A stretch of DNA of 64,000 nt from Pseudobacteroides cellulosolvens ATCC 35603 = DSM 2933 (GCF_001262605.1 NZ_LGTC01000001.1:4288001-4352000), one strand, 5' to 3'. Shown: positions 53,937 to 63,799, counted from the first letter of the stretch. Numbers and translations are program-made. Notes: generated by a model not told the origin, from the sequence alone.

Positions 53937-56195
53937 TTATACCTCACTAATAAGTATCATTTTAACCATGTTATTATAGTCTATAAAAAGGGACACATCA
54001 GCATAGGTTTTGTCCCTGCTCATCTCGTCCTTACTTATAACTGTAATGCCATTATCTATACCTTTTTTATAAATTACCATATCGTCCCTGAATCTATATA
54101 CTTTATCGTTTATTTTTATTCGTTTCGCATCATAAGCCTGTATCTTTGTAGACTTATTATATGAATAAGTTATACCAAGTACAGCTTCTATTCCTCCGGA
54201 CATGCTTACAATTACCGCAGTACCTGGTTGTGCATTAGTTACATTACCGCTGTAACTATACTCTTTTCCATCAACCATAATAGAGCATCTGCTGCCGTTT
54301 ACCTTTGATACAACACCCATCTTATATTTCTGATCCAAAAGGTCACTTGCTACAATTATGTTAATATCACCAAATTCCCCAGATTTATTTATATGAAGAA
54401 TTCTTCCTGAAGGTATATTCCCATATGGCATATCTGCCCAGTTTAATAAGTCGACCTTAGTATCAGAACCTTCATTATTTGACATTATATTGTATATTTT
54501 TACATCATCTGTGACCAGGTATGAATCTATCATCCTGTCATCCTTATTCACCGTATATTGGGATAAGGTTGTATAGGGAATGGATGAGACAGAAATGTAC
54601 TCATCATCAATTTTTGTGTAACTAATTAAAGTACCCTTATAGCTGCTGTATGCATCTTTGGTTTTATATGACACCGTTGTGTTATTAGGCAGCAAAAGCT
54701 TTATTATATGAGAATCGCCTGAAGCAGCATCAGTATAGTTAAGAACAAAGCCATAGTTAGTTGTTTCCTGATTAGGATAAATAACATCAACAATTTTGCC
54801 GTCATATCCAAACAAAACGATAACCTCATCATTAATATTGAACAAGGTTGTATTCCTAATCTTACCAAGATCCATATCTTTACCGAATTCATAAGTCTTG
54901 GTATCTATCTGGACCTGCCTGGCTGTTACTTTATTTGGTAGAAAAGCTTGCAGTTTGCCGGAAATATCACTGTCTACAACTAGTATATAACTGTTTTTGC
55001 CCCATATATCGGTTATTTTATAACACACGTCATATTTTTCTATACTTGCGGCTTTAATTAAAGTGCTGTTTCTTATGATTGGCATATCATCATCGTATTC
55101 TATACTTCCAATCTTTTTCTTTGAAATATCAAGCTTGCTTCCTATTTCGGGTTTACTATATATAGGATCAAATATCAATGCATATTCATATCCGTTTTTG
55201 CTACTGTTTTCCCCAAATATTATTGATGTGTTTGACTGGAGTATATTCTTTAAATTATCATAGGTCTGCTTTGTTCCATTATAATAATAAGTGGTTTTAT
55301 CGGGTAATACCCATGATTCCTCCTTACCCTCACTGCTCTTATATGTAATCTTTGTATCGGATGCACTTATAACTGTATAGTTAGTCAGAGTATTAAGCTT
55401 GTTATACACACTGGTTATTTTATCATCCTTTATATAGAACTCATACTTGCTTCCTAATTCGGGTTCATTGATTTTATCATCGAGATAATATACACCTTTA
55501 TCAGTCATTATCTGGTTTGATGCCAGTTTTTCCATTGTTCTGGAATTAGCCAGCACTATATAGGAATTATAAAAGTCTATTGACTGGGAGAACATTTTAT
55601 CCGCTTCCTGAGGATTTGTCTTTTTAATATTAGCGGATAACATTGAATTTATCATCACAGCTGCAGCCCATCGCTGTACACCATCTACCGCCTGAAGCTT
55701 TACACCATTGGCCAAGCCTATTGTCTTAGCTTTCTCTATGTAATTGTCCGGCCAAAAACCCTTTAAATCCTGGTCGGTATATCCTAAAACCCTGACAAGA
55801 ACTGTACATAACTGTGCAAATGTCACCTTGTCGGTTGGATGAAATTTCCCATCAGGCATTCCTGTTATGTACCCTTTGCTAACTGCAACATTTATATATC
55901 CGCTTGACCAACTGTTGCCTGGTATATCCGGAAATACAGTTGATCCCTTTAATGAGTTTGCATCATCTGCAAGTCCTGCTGTAACAACAATAATTTTTGC
56001 AAACTGTTCCCTGGTAAGCATACTGTCAGGATTAAAATTGTTAAAGTTATCACCATTCATGATACCAAATACAGAAAGCCTGTTTACGGCATCATAGTAT
56101 GATGCATCGCTTTTAACATCTGCAAACTCGGCAAATGCAGCTGTTGATGTTGCCATAACCATCATAATAATAAACATTGTTATTCGTAGTTTCAT
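53937..56195 (-). CDS. SLH-domain surface protein
   Basis: The 752-residue protein has a signal peptide (ending STAAFA) and three S-layer homology repeats in about residues 23-190 ('FADVKSDASYYDAVNRLSVF', 'GYITGMPDGKFHPTDKVTFA', 'GVQRWAAAVMINSML'). These anchor proteins to the cell wall polymer. The remaining 550 residues are beta-rich and not recognised; they show repeated 'LPNNTTVSYKTKD'-like strands. It lies in the same operon as a MacAB-like exporter and a lipoprotein. A role at the wall end of the export path is inference. Confidence 0.85.
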   Translation of the reverse strand: MKLRITMFIIMMVMATSTAAFAEFADVKSDASYYDAVNRLSVFGIMNGDNFNNFNPDSMLTREQFAKIIVVTAGLADDANSLKGSTVFPDIPGNSWSSGYINVAVSKGYITGMPDGKFHPTDKVTFAQLCTVLVRVLGYTDQDLKGFWPDNYIEKAKTIGLANGVKLQAVDGVQRWAAAVMINSMLSANIKKTNPQEADKMFSQSIDFYNSYIVLANSRTMEKLASNQIMTDKGVYYLDDKINEPELGSKYEFYIKDDKITSVYNKLNTLTNYTVISASDTKITYKSSEGKEESWVLPDKTTYYYNGTKQTYDNLKNILQSNTSIIFGENSSKNGYEYALIFDPIYSKPEIGSKLDISKKKIGSIEYDDDMPIIRNSTLIKAASIEKYDVCYKITDIWGKNSYILVVDSDISGKLQAFLPNKVTARQVQIDTKTYEFGKDMDLGKIRNTTLFNINDEVIVLFGYDGKIVDVIYPNQETTNYGFVLNYTDAASGDSHIIKLLLPNNTTVSYKTKDAYSSYKGTLISYTKIDDEYISVSSIPYTTLSQYTVNKDDRMIDSYLVTDDVKIYNIMSNNEGSDTKVDLLNWADMPYGNIPSGRILHINKSGEFGDINIIVASDLLDQKYKMGVVSKVNGSRCSIMVDGKEYSYSGNVTNAQPGTAVIVSMSGGIEAVLGITYSYNKSTKIQAYDAKRIKINDKVYRFRDDMVIYKKGIDNGITVISKDEMSRDKTYADVSLFIDYNNMVKMILISEV

Positions 56196-56258
56196 TTGAT
56201 TTATCCTCCATTAAATTTAAAATGCCATTATATACCTTAGGTAATTCCAAAAACTAAC

Positions 56259-56339
56259 TGGTCAACTGGAGATTTCAAAAATATTGATTTTACTACTATT
56301 CACCACAAAAAATTGACCAAGGAAATTTTTGAAATCCCC
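56259..56339 (-). promoter_or_regulatory. Interleaved inverted repeats between permease and SLH genes
   Basis: On the minus strand the order is GATTTCAAAAAT (A), TTGGTCAA (B), then ATTTTTGAAATC (A'), then TTGACCA (B'). A pairs with A' (12 bp plus CC/GG) and B with B' (7 bp), the order expected of a pseudoknot. Alternatively the A stem is a terminator. It lies right after the permease stop. Confidence 0.45.
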
Positions 56340-57536
56340 TTATTCAAATCTCAATGCTTGAATTGGATTTAACTTTGCAGCCTTGTAGGCTGGGAAAAGA
56401 CCAAACACAATTCCGGTTACAAGTGAAATACCGAATGAAATTAATATCCACTCCAGTGAATAAACAGGCTGGATTGCAAATGAGGAATTAAACTTACCAA
56501 TATTACCTATTACAAACTTAATAATTCCAAGCCCCATGAGCACTCCTATAATGCCTCCTATGCCGGTAACCATGGCAGCTTCAATCATAAACTGTACCAA
56601 TATGCTTCTTCTCTTGGCACCAATAGCTTTTCTTATACCAATTTCCCTGGTTCTTTCTGTTACCGATACAAGCATTATGTTCATTATACCTATACCGCCA
56701 ACCAATAATGATATCGCCGCTATTCCGCCAAGTACCAGCATCATTATGCCAGTTATGTTATTAAGGGTTGACAGCATCTGCTCTTGGTTAAATACTCTGT
56801 AGGAACTGGTATTATTATAAATCTTCTGAAGCATTGCATTTAGCTTATCCATAACACTTGTAACAGCTTCAGGTGCTGCAGCCTGTACCGAAAAATTTCT
56901 GATTACTGCTGATCTGCTAAGCCTTTGAGCCGATGTTACAGGTATAATCACCTGATCATCTTCCGATTGATCCTGTCCACCTGCTTTTTGCTCTAATAAC
57001 CCCACAACCTTATAAATCTGACCGTTAATTTTAATAGTCTGCCCAATTGGATTTACACCTTCAAAAACATCATTTGCCACTGCCGTGCCTATTATTGCAA
57101 CCTTTTGTCTATAATCCAAGTCAAATGAAAGCAAAAACCTTCCAGACTGTACATGTACATTTCTTATGGTTTCATATTCCGGGCTGGTTCCTACCATGCT
57201 GGTATCCCTGGTTTTCGTTCCTACCTTTACTGTAACACTGCTGCTGACTTGTGGTGCTACCGCTGCAATTTCACTGCTATTCTCCTCAGAAAACTTCTTA
57301 AGGTCGTCATACGTAATATTTCTATTGCTGTTCCTTCCTGTGATACTAATTGATATAAGATTTGTACCAAGGCCTTGAAGTGAATCGGTTATACTCTTTG
57401 TACTTCCCTGTGCAAATGCTACAGCCGCAATAACTGATCCAACCCCTATAATAACACCCAACATGGTAAGAAACGATCTTACCTTGTTGCTTAATATACT
57501 TTTAATGGCCATTTTGTAAGCTTGAAGAAGCCCCAT
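56340..57536 (-). CDS. MacB-type ABC transporter permease
   Basis: The 398-residue protein has an N-terminal helix ('ILSNKVRSFLTMLGVIIGVG'), a large extracytoplasmic MacB-PCD domain, and three C-terminal helices with 'ERTREIGIRKAIGAKRRSIL' and 'LFPAYKAAKLNPIQALRFE', the FtsX/MacB family signatures. Such permeases move substrates out of the outer leaflet with a MacA-like adaptor. The ATPase gene precedes it by one base. Confidence 0.93.
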   Translation of the reverse strand: MGLLQAYKMAIKSILSNKVRSFLTMLGVIIGVGSVIAAVAFAQGSTKSITDSLQGLGTNLISISITGRNSNRNITYDDLKKFSEENSSEIAAVAPQVSSSVTVKVGTKTRDTSMVGTSPEYETIRNVHVQSGRFLLSFDLDYRQKVAIIGTAVANDVFEGVNPIGQTIKINGQIYKVVGLLEQKAGGQDQSEDDQVIIPVTSAQRLSRSAVIRNFSVQAAAPEAVTSVMDKLNAMLQKIYNNTSSYRVFNQEQMLSTLNNITGIMMLVLGGIAAISLLVGGIGIMNIMLVSVTERTREIGIRKAIGAKRRSILVQFMIEAAMVTGIGGIIGVLMGLGIIKFVIGNIGKFNSSFAIQPVYSLEWILISFGISLVTGIVFGLFPAYKAAKLNPIQALRFE

Positions 57537-58220
57537 TTATCCCACCTCCCTATCTTCAATAATTTCTCCATCCTGGATTCTGACAATTCTTTGAGCCTGA
57601 TTTGCTATATCATTGTCATGGGTTATGAGAATAATAGTATTGCCATTCTTATGAAGTTCCTTTAAAATGCCCATTATTTCTGCACCTGATTTGGTATCAA
57701 GGTTACCTGTAGGCTCATCTGCAAGAATAATGGGTGGATTACTTACTAGTGCTCTTGCTATCGCAACTCTCTGCTGCTGTCCTCCTGATAATTCAGTGGG
57801 TTTATGATGCAGCCTGCTGCCTAAGCCTACCATTTCCAGTGCAACCTTGCACCTCTGATGCCTCTCTTTTGTTCCAACTCCCTGATATATAAGAGGAAGT
57901 TCTACATTTTCAATGGCAGAAAGCTTTTGTAGAAGGTTAAAGCCTTGAAATATAAACCCTATCTTAAAATTTCTTATTTCAGCCAGTTGGTTATCATTCA
58001 TCTTACTTATTTCACGGCCATCCAAAGTGTAAGTCCCTGATGTCGGAGTATCGAGGCACCCCAACATGTTCATAAGCGTAGATTTTCCAGAACCTGAAGG
58101 TCCAATTATGGCAACGAACTCATGCTTGCCAATATAAAGATTAATACCATTCAAAGCATTTATTACATTATCACCCATTTTATATATTTTTTGCATGTTA
58201 GATATTTCAATCATATCCAT
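57537..58220 (-). CDS. MacB/LolD-type ABC transporter ATP-binding protein
   Basis: A 227-residue ATPase with Walker A 'IIGPSGSGKSTLMNMLGCLD', signature 'ELSGGQQQRVAIARALVSNP' and Walker B 'IILADEPTGNLDTKSGAEIM'. It belongs to the LolD/MacB subfamily and pairs with the permease downstream and the adaptor upstream. Confidence 0.94.
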   Translation of the reverse strand: MDMIEISNMQKIYKMGDNVINALNGINLYIGKHEFVAIIGPSGSGKSTLMNMLGCLDTPTSGTYTLDGREISKMNDNQLAEIRNFKIGFIFQGFNLLQKLSAIENVELPLIYQGVGTKERHQRCKVALEMVGLGSRLHHKPTELSGGQQQRVAIARALVSNPPIILADEPTGNLDTKSGAEIMGILKELHKNGNTIILITHDNDIANQAQRIVRIQDGEIIEDREVG

Positions 58221-58240
58221 CCTCCTGAATTTGGTCAGTC

Positions 58241-60184
58241 TTACCTTTGGCCTCCTTGTTGTCCACCAGATTGACGAGTGCTGCTCCTTTGTGAACTTCC
58301 TCCAGGCATCCCACCTCCAGGCATTCCACCTGTCATTCCACCAACTCCCATTCTAAATCCGGATTGGTTGGTAGTACTCTGAGCAGAACCGGATGTTGTC
58401 AATGGAGGTAATATTACTATATCTCCTTCTTCAAGACCACTTAAAACTTCAATATAAGAATCATTGTTTATTCCTAAAGTAACCTGTTTTGGTACTGCAC
58501 CTTTATAATATTCCGACATAGCAGAATTTCTTTGCATCATCCTATTGGAATTACCGGTTCCCTGTACTCCCTGGCGATTGCTTCTATCATTTCCACTTTG
58601 TTGCTCTTGGCTATCATTTGATTGTGGTCTTTGTCTTCTATTAGAATTATTACCTTCTGCTTGTTCTCCATTACTGTTTGAACTATTTCCATTTGAATTG
58701 CCGCCCCAATCGCCGCCTGGTCCCGGTATATCACTTCCCTGATTGGTTCCGCTGCTTCTGACCCATACACTGCTTCTATTACCGAACTTTGTTACCGCTT
58801 CGATTGGCACCATGAGTACATCAGGTTTTTCCAATACCATTATACTTGCGTTGACATTCATTCCAATCCTTAGATTTTCGATATCATTAACCTTAATAGT
58901 AACAGGATAAACACTTACTCCATTAGATGATGTACCTTCAAAAGCTATCTTTGAAACTTCTCCTGATAAAGGCTTTGTATTTGTTTCAGTCAGAGCATCA
59001 ACGGTAATATTTACCTTCTGTCCAGCCTTGATTTTATCAATGTCAAGCTCATCTATATCCACATCAAACTGAAGATTTTTCATATCTATAATATTTCCAA
59101 GGATATCTCCTGCCTTCACATTGTCTCCAACTTTCTTTGTCTGATCCATAATTATTCCATCAATTGATGCATACACCTTGTAGTATGAAAGTTGTTTTTT
59201 TGCTGATTCTACCTGTGCACTGGCATCAAGGATTTTTAGATCACTATTTTGCTTTGCCAGGGATAAATCATCATTTTCCATCTCTATTAAAACATCTCCG
59301 GCATTAACATGAGAATTCTCCCTTACATTTATACTTCTCACCGTTCCACCGGAAGTGCTTTTAATATTTTTTACATTTACATACTCCATCTTACCTGCAT
59401 CTGTACTTGTATGGCTACCTGAAGATGTGCTAACGGAAACAGTTGCTCTTAAACCTTCCTTTAAGGCACCAGGATTATCAAAGGTTACTTCAACGTCAAA
59501 AACCTGCCCTCCTGAAGCTGATGGGTATGGATTAGATCCTATATATGTAACAACACCGTTTACCGATTGCATTAATTCCTGGATATGGAGCACTGCCTTT
59601 TGTCCCGGTTGAACCTCATTCTTTAGGGATGCATTAAATGGAACTGTTATCTTTAATTTTGATGTATCTGTTATAGAAAGTATATTCGCACCTTTTCCAA
59701 TCTCATCCCCTAACTTAAGAGTAAAGTTACTCACTCTTCCGCTTATTGGAGCACTGATGCTCAGCTCTGTTATACTCCTTTGATTGTCATTGGCTGTAAC
59801 CTGATTCAATGCCAGATTATTTTTCGCTTTTTCATAATTTAGCTTTGCATCGGAATCATCAAGCTCATAAAGCAAATCTCCCGCTTTTATATTATCCTTA
59901 TCCTTAAAATAGACCTTTGTTATGGTACCTGATACACTTGTTGAAATATCTACTTTATTTGCCGGTTCGATATACCCGGAGCCTGTAACTGCCTGGGATA
60001 TGGTCCCCTTCTGAACCCTTGTTGTTCTTTGCTGCTGGCTTGTGCTTGTTGTTTTGGAACCGATTTTTATAACGTCAAACTTAACAAGACCAAAACCCAC
60101 AGATCCTAAAACAATTAATACAATAAGCACTTTTATCAGCTTTTTCCCAAATAATCCCTTGATTTTGCCAAATACCTTCTTCAC
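58241..60184 (-). CDS. MacA/HlyD-like efflux adaptor with tandem adaptor modules
   Basis: After one N-terminal membrane helix, two successive barrel-sandwich/beta-barrel modules are visible: about residues 65-265 and 270-480. Each has a lipoyl-like start ('VSGTITKVYFKDKDNIKAGD' and 'GGTVRSINVRENSHVNAGDV') and a barrel end ('LKEGLRATVSVSTSSGS' and 'LRIGMNVNASIMVLEKPDVL'). One module is usual for MacA. A C-terminal Gly/Asn/Ser/Gln-rich tail contains 'GGMTGGMPGGGMPGGSSQRS'. The start is GTG 60184 with AGGAGG eight bases before; the frame to 60214 is disfavoured. It links the exporter to the envelope. Confidence 0.88.
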   Translation of the reverse strand: MKKVFGKIKGLFGKKLIKVLIVLIVLGSVGFGLVKFDVIKIGSKTTSTSQQQRTTRVQKGTISQAVTGSGYIEPANKVDISTSVSGTITKVYFKDKDNIKAGDLLYELDDSDAKLNYEKAKNNLALNQVTANDNQRSITELSISAPISGRVSNFTLKLGDEIGKGANILSITDTSKLKITVPFNASLKNEVQPGQKAVLHIQELMQSVNGVVTYIGSNPYPSASGGQVFDVEVTFDNPGALKEGLRATVSVSTSSGSHTSTDAGKMEYVNVKNIKSTSGGTVRSINVRENSHVNAGDVLIEMENDDLSLAKQNSDLKILDASAQVESAKKQLSYYKVYASIDGIIMDQTKKVGDNVKAGDILGNIIDMKNLQFDVDIDELDIDKIKAGQKVNITVDALTETNTKPLSGEVSKIAFEGTSSNGVSVYPVTIKVNDIENLRIGMNVNASIMVLEKPDVLMVPIEAVTKFGNRSSVWVRSSGTNQGSDIPGPGGDWGGNSNGNSSNSNGEQAEGNNSNRRQRPQSNDSQEQQSGNDRSNRQGVQGTGNSNRMMQRNSAMSEYYKGAVPKQVTLGINNDSYIEVLSGLEEGDIVILPPLTTSGSAQSTTNQSGFRMGVGGMTGGMPGGGMPGGSSQRSSTRQSGGQQGGQR

Positions 60185-60301
60185 AATATATACCTCCTGC
60201 TTAATGTTTTTCACTTGTTTTTAATTTTAAAATACAATCCTTAGAAAATCCTTAAAAACACAAATAAATTTTGGCCATAGGATTTTTTAAATTTTTTATG
60301 C

Positions 60302-60332
60302 TATATTTCCTTAATATAATTAAGGAAATATA
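60302..60332. promoter_or_regulatory. Perfect 14-3-14 palindrome between efflux operon and its regulator
   Basis: TATATTTCCTTAAT (60302-60315) and ATTAAGGAAATATA (60319-60332) are perfect inverted repeats. The element overlaps the -35 region expected for a TATAAT box (60346-60351) facing the response regulator gene. A likely operator of the adjacent two-component system or of another repressor. Confidence 0.6.
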
Positions 60333-60425
60333 AAGGAAAGTGACTTATAATAAAAAGGTAATGATAAAATTATATAAAGCAGTACATCTAAAAATACATA
60401 TACTCATAATGAAAGGAAAGAACAT

Positions 60426-61109
60426 ATGAGACTCCTTTTGGTTGAAGATGAGCGTAGACTTTCTGACGCACTTTCTTACATTTTAAAAAAGAACAATTAT
60501 CTTGTAGATACAGCATACGACGGCCCTTCAGGTCAGGATATGGCGGAAAGCAATATATACGATGTTATTATATTGGATAGAATGCTTCCCGGAAAGGAAG
60601 GACTTTCTATTTTACGTGACTTGAGGAAGCAAAATATCTCAACACCGGTTCTGATTCTTACTGCCAAAGATGAGATAAAAGACCGGGTTGAGGGTTTGGA
60701 TTCCGGTGCTGATGATTATCTTGTTAAACCCTTCTCAACAGATGAGCTTTTAGCAAGGATAAGAGCACTTGGCCGTAGAAAGAATGAACAAATTCAAAGC
60801 TCAAACCTTAAAACCAGCCTATTCGAATTAGACCCATTAAACTGCGAAGTAATGATGAATGGCAAAATAATTAAGCTAACCCTCAAAGAGTCCCAACTTT
60901 TGGAATACCTTATCCGTAATAAGGGAAAGGTTATCACCAGGGATCAGATTTTAAGCAAGGTTTGGGGTTTTGACTCTGATGTAGATATGAATAATATAGA
61001 AATCTATATCTATTATCTTAGAAGGAAACTTAATCTTAAAGATACAGGGGTACGCATTGAAACCATAAGAGGTATCGGTTATTCATTCAGGGAGGATAAC
61101 AATGTTTAA
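60426..61109 (+). CDS. OmpR/PhoB-family response regulator
   Basis: The 227-residue protein has a receiver with the acidic pair ('LLLVEDERRLSDALSYIL'), the phospho-aspartate ('DVIILDRMLPGKEGLSILR') and lysine ('DDYLVKPFSTDELLARIRAL'). A winged-helix DNA-binding domain follows ('LTLKESQLLEYLIRNKGKVI'). It overlaps the kinase start by eight bases. It is divergent from the MacAB-like operon, which it probably controls. Confidence 0.95.
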   Translation: MRLLLVEDERRLSDALSYILKKNNYLVDTAYDGPSGQDMAESNIYDVIILDRMLPGKEGLSILRDLRKQNISTPVLILTAKDEIKDRVEGLDSGADDYLVKPFSTDELLARIRALGRRKNEQIQSSNLKTSLFELDPLNCEVMMNGKIIKLTLKESQLLEYLIRNKGKVITRDQILSKVWGFDSDVDMNNIEIYIYYLRRKLNLKDTGVRIETIRGIGYSFREDNNV

Positions 61110-62348
61110 AAGATTAAGACTAAAACTCACCCTTACAAACACTATAGTTACCGGACTAATATTCCTGTTTCTTTTATCAGGTGTTTATGTTTTTATGAAG
61201 CAAAGTCTGATAAGACAATCTGAAAATATGATGAGATCCATAGCAATAAATGACAGGTTTAGATATACTCCATTTATTACGAGAGCAAAACATCTTGATA
61301 CCAACTATTTCTTTGTTATGGTTGACAGCGTCGGAAATATAGTTGACATTTCGAATAACCTTACCAATACTTATGACGAAATATCCCTGCTTGTAGATGA
61401 AACAATGAAAATTGATAAGGACTTCGGGAATATAAAAATTGAAGGTATCAATTTCAGATTTTTAAAGTCATATTCCAACTTCAGAAACGACCTGTTAAAA
61501 ATAGTATATTTTAATACTCAACCTGAAACACAAATGCTAAAAAATTTGCTTACTATAATTATAACCGTTGGAACAATTACAGTACTAATCACATTCCTTG
61601 CCAGCCTATTTATGGCCAACAGGGCTCTTATACCTGTAAAAAAATCATGGGAACGGCAAAAGGATTTTGTCGCAGATGCTTCCCATGAACTCAGAACCCT
61701 CTTGCTGTAGTACAAACAAACCTTGAGCTGGTAATGATCAATAAGAAAGATACTATAGAAAGCCAGCTGAACTGGCTTGACAACATAAAAGCCGAGAATG
61801 TCAGAATGACAAATCTTGTTAATGACTTACTTTTTATTGCTCGATCAGATTCAAATGAGACCCAACTGGAAATGAGCAATTTTCCATTGGATATCGTGTG
61901 TAAGGAAACTGCTATTTCCTTCAAGCTTCTATGTGAAGGCAGAAATATTGATATATTGGAAGATATCCAGTCTAATGTAAACTTTTACGGCAGTGAAGCC
62001 AGGATTAAACAGCTCATTACAATTCTTACGGATAATGCAGTTAAATACACTCCATCAGGCGGCCATATAAAGATATCCTTGAGGCGAACAGATACAAATG
62101 TAGAAGTGGTTGTTTCAGATACTGGTGTTGGCATACCCAAGGAGCACCATCATAAGATTTTTGATAGATTTTACCGTGTAGATTCTTCCAGATCAAGCGA
62201 AAGCGGCGGATCAGGACTCGGACTTTCTATAGCAAAAATAATTGTCAAAGAGCACCATGGTCATATCAATGTAAATAGTGCTCCAGGCCAAGGTTCACAC
62301 TTTTATATAACTCTGCCGTTAAAAAGGAAAGTCCTTCGCGAAAAATAA
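61102..62348 (+). CDS. Sensor histidine kinase, frameshifted at the H box
   Basis: A membrane sensor kinase with two helices (about residues 10-30 and 150-172), a short extracellular domain and a cytoplasmic kinase core. The first frame ends at 'DASHELRTLLL' (61710). The second frame carries the rest: 'NAVKYTPSGGHIKISLRRTD', 'VSDTGVGIPKEHHHKIFDRF' and 'GGSGLGLSIAKIIVKEHHGH'. Restoring one C to the CCC at 61697-61699 gives 'SHELRTPLAVVQTNLELVM', the expected H box. Either a sequence error or a real inactivation. Its partner is the overlapping OmpR-type regulator. Confidence 0.88.
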
Positions 62349-62478
62349 TGTCATCATTTTTTATTCTTTCATTGAAATTTTGAATTATTTAAACTAAACT
62401 GCAAATAATAATTTATGTATTCCAGCTAATTATGAACAAAATTCATAATAATAAATTAAAATAGCGAGGGAGAGTAAA

Positions 62479-63186
62479 TTGTCTAAAAAAAAATATCTAT
62501 CATCAATAATAGCATTGGCATTATGTTTAGTTCTTTGTCTGACAACGGTATACAGAGAGACAATATTGGACTTTTATGGTTTTAGCAAAGCAGCACTATC
62601 ATATTATGGTTCACGGGGACAAGAAGTTATTGATATTCAGTCAAAACTATACAACTGGGGGTATTACAAAGATATCGTTGACGGGATATATGGTTATAAC
62701 ACTTATAAAGCAGTTACTTACTTCCAATCAAAAAACGGATTGTCTGTGGACGGAATCGCTGGTCCTCAAACGCTGGCAGCATTAGGCCTTCCAACAGGTG
62801 AAACAACTGCTAGTACTAAAAACAATTATTCCAATAGTGGAGACACCTATCTTCTTGCAAGGCTTATTCATGGAGAAGCAAGGGGAGAACCGTACACAGG
62901 AAAAGTTGCTGTTGGTGCTGTAATCCTAAATAGGACAAGGGATGGAAGATTCCCCAAGACCATAGCAGGGGTTATATACGAACCTGGAGCATTTGATGCT
63001 GTTTATGACGGCCAAATCAATCTTGAGCCGGACAAAGAATCCGTTAAGGCTGCCGCAGATGCTTTAAACGGATGGGACCCCACATATGGCTGTGTGTTTT
63101 ATTGGAACCCTGCCACAGCTACCAGTAAGTGGATATGGTCAAGAAAAATTGTAACTGAAATTGGAAAACATGTTTTTGGGGTATAA
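62479..63186 (+). CDS. SleB-like cell wall hydrolase with peptidoglycan-binding domain
   Basis: The 235-residue protein starts at TTG 62479 after GAGGGAGAG. It has a membrane helix/signal (about 7-24), a peptidoglycan-binding domain ('IDIQSKLYNWGYYKDIVDGI', 'SVDGIAGPQTLAALGL') and a Hydrolase_2 catalytic domain ('LARLIHGEARGEPYTGKVAV', 'AVILNRTRDGRFPKTIAGVI') as in the spore cortex-lytic transglycosylase SleB. The active-site glutamate is in HGEARGE. It may act in germination or general wall turnover. Confidence 0.92.
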   Translation: MSKKKYLSSIIALALCLVLCLTTVYRETILDFYGFSKAALSYYGSRGQEVIDIQSKLYNWGYYKDIVDGIYGYNTYKAVTYFQSKNGLSVDGIAGPQTLAALGLPTGETTASTKNNYSNSGDTYLLARLIHGEARGEPYTGKVAVGAVILNRTRDGRFPKTIAGVIYEPGAFDAVYDGQINLEPDKESVKAAADALNGWDPTYGCVFYWNPATATSKWIWSRKIVTEIGKHVFGV

Positions 63187-63214
63187 TCTTCAATCATTCC
63201 CACATTTCCTAAGT

Positions 63215-63264
63215 AAAACTCCACGTCTCACTTCAATTTGAATAAGTGAAACGTGGAGTTTTTT
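63215..63264. terminator. Bidirectional terminator between SleB-like and cyclophilin genes
   Basis: AAAACTCCACGT (left) and ACGTGGAGTTTTTT (right) pair, with inner TCACTT/AAGTGA pairing. T-runs follow on both strands, so it serves both convergent genes. Confidence 0.9.
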
Positions 63265-63271
63265 AATATAT

Positions 63272-63799
63272 CTAAGGCATTACTTTCTCTACATCACTGT
63301 AATCTTCTCCAAAGGTATCCACAGTAACGCTCTTTATCTTTTGGTCCTCTAAAGGTTTATCATTATAATCCCTTTTAACAGCGACAATTCTGTCTACTTC
63401 TTCAATGCCTTCAGTTACCAAGCCAAATGATGCATATTGTCCATCTAAATGGGGTGAATTTGCAGCCATTATAAAGAACTGAGAGCCAGCAGAGTTGGGC
63501 ATCCTCGATCTAGCCATGGAAATTACTCCTCTCTGGTGCTTCAAGTTATTAGTATGCCCATTTTGTGAAAACTCACCACGGATACTGTAGCCTGGACCAC
63601 CCATACCGCTTCCCTCCGGACATCCACCCTGGATCATGAAATCCGGGATAACCCTGTGAAATACAAGACCATTGTAAAAGCCTTTTTGTGCAAGAGAAAT
63701 AAAATTCCTTACGGTATTTGGTGCGATGTTTGGATAAAGTTCTACCTTTATCTTGTTTCCATTTTCCATTTCAATTGTTGCTATAGGATTATTTGCCAT
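63272..63799 (-). CDS. Peptidyl-prolyl cis-trans isomerase (cyclophilin)
   Basis: Catalyses proline isomerisation during protein folding. The 175-residue protein has 'VFHRVIPDFMIQGGCPEGSG', 'RGVISMARSRMPNSAGSQFF' and 'SPHLDGQYASFGLVTEGIEE', the cyclophilin core with the catalytic arginine in FHRV. No signal peptide, so it is cytoplasmic. Length fits the small bacterial PpiB type. An 86-bp repeat copy lies upstream. Confidence 0.95.
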   Translation of the reverse strand: MANNPIATIEMENGNKIKVELYPNIAPNTVRNFISLAQKGFYNGLVFHRVIPDFMIQGGCPEGSGMGGPGYSIRGEFSQNGHTNNLKHQRGVISMARSRMPNSAGSQFFIMAANSPHLDGQYASFGLVTEGIEEVDRIVAVKRDYNDKPLEDQKIKSVTVDTFGEDYSDVEKVMP

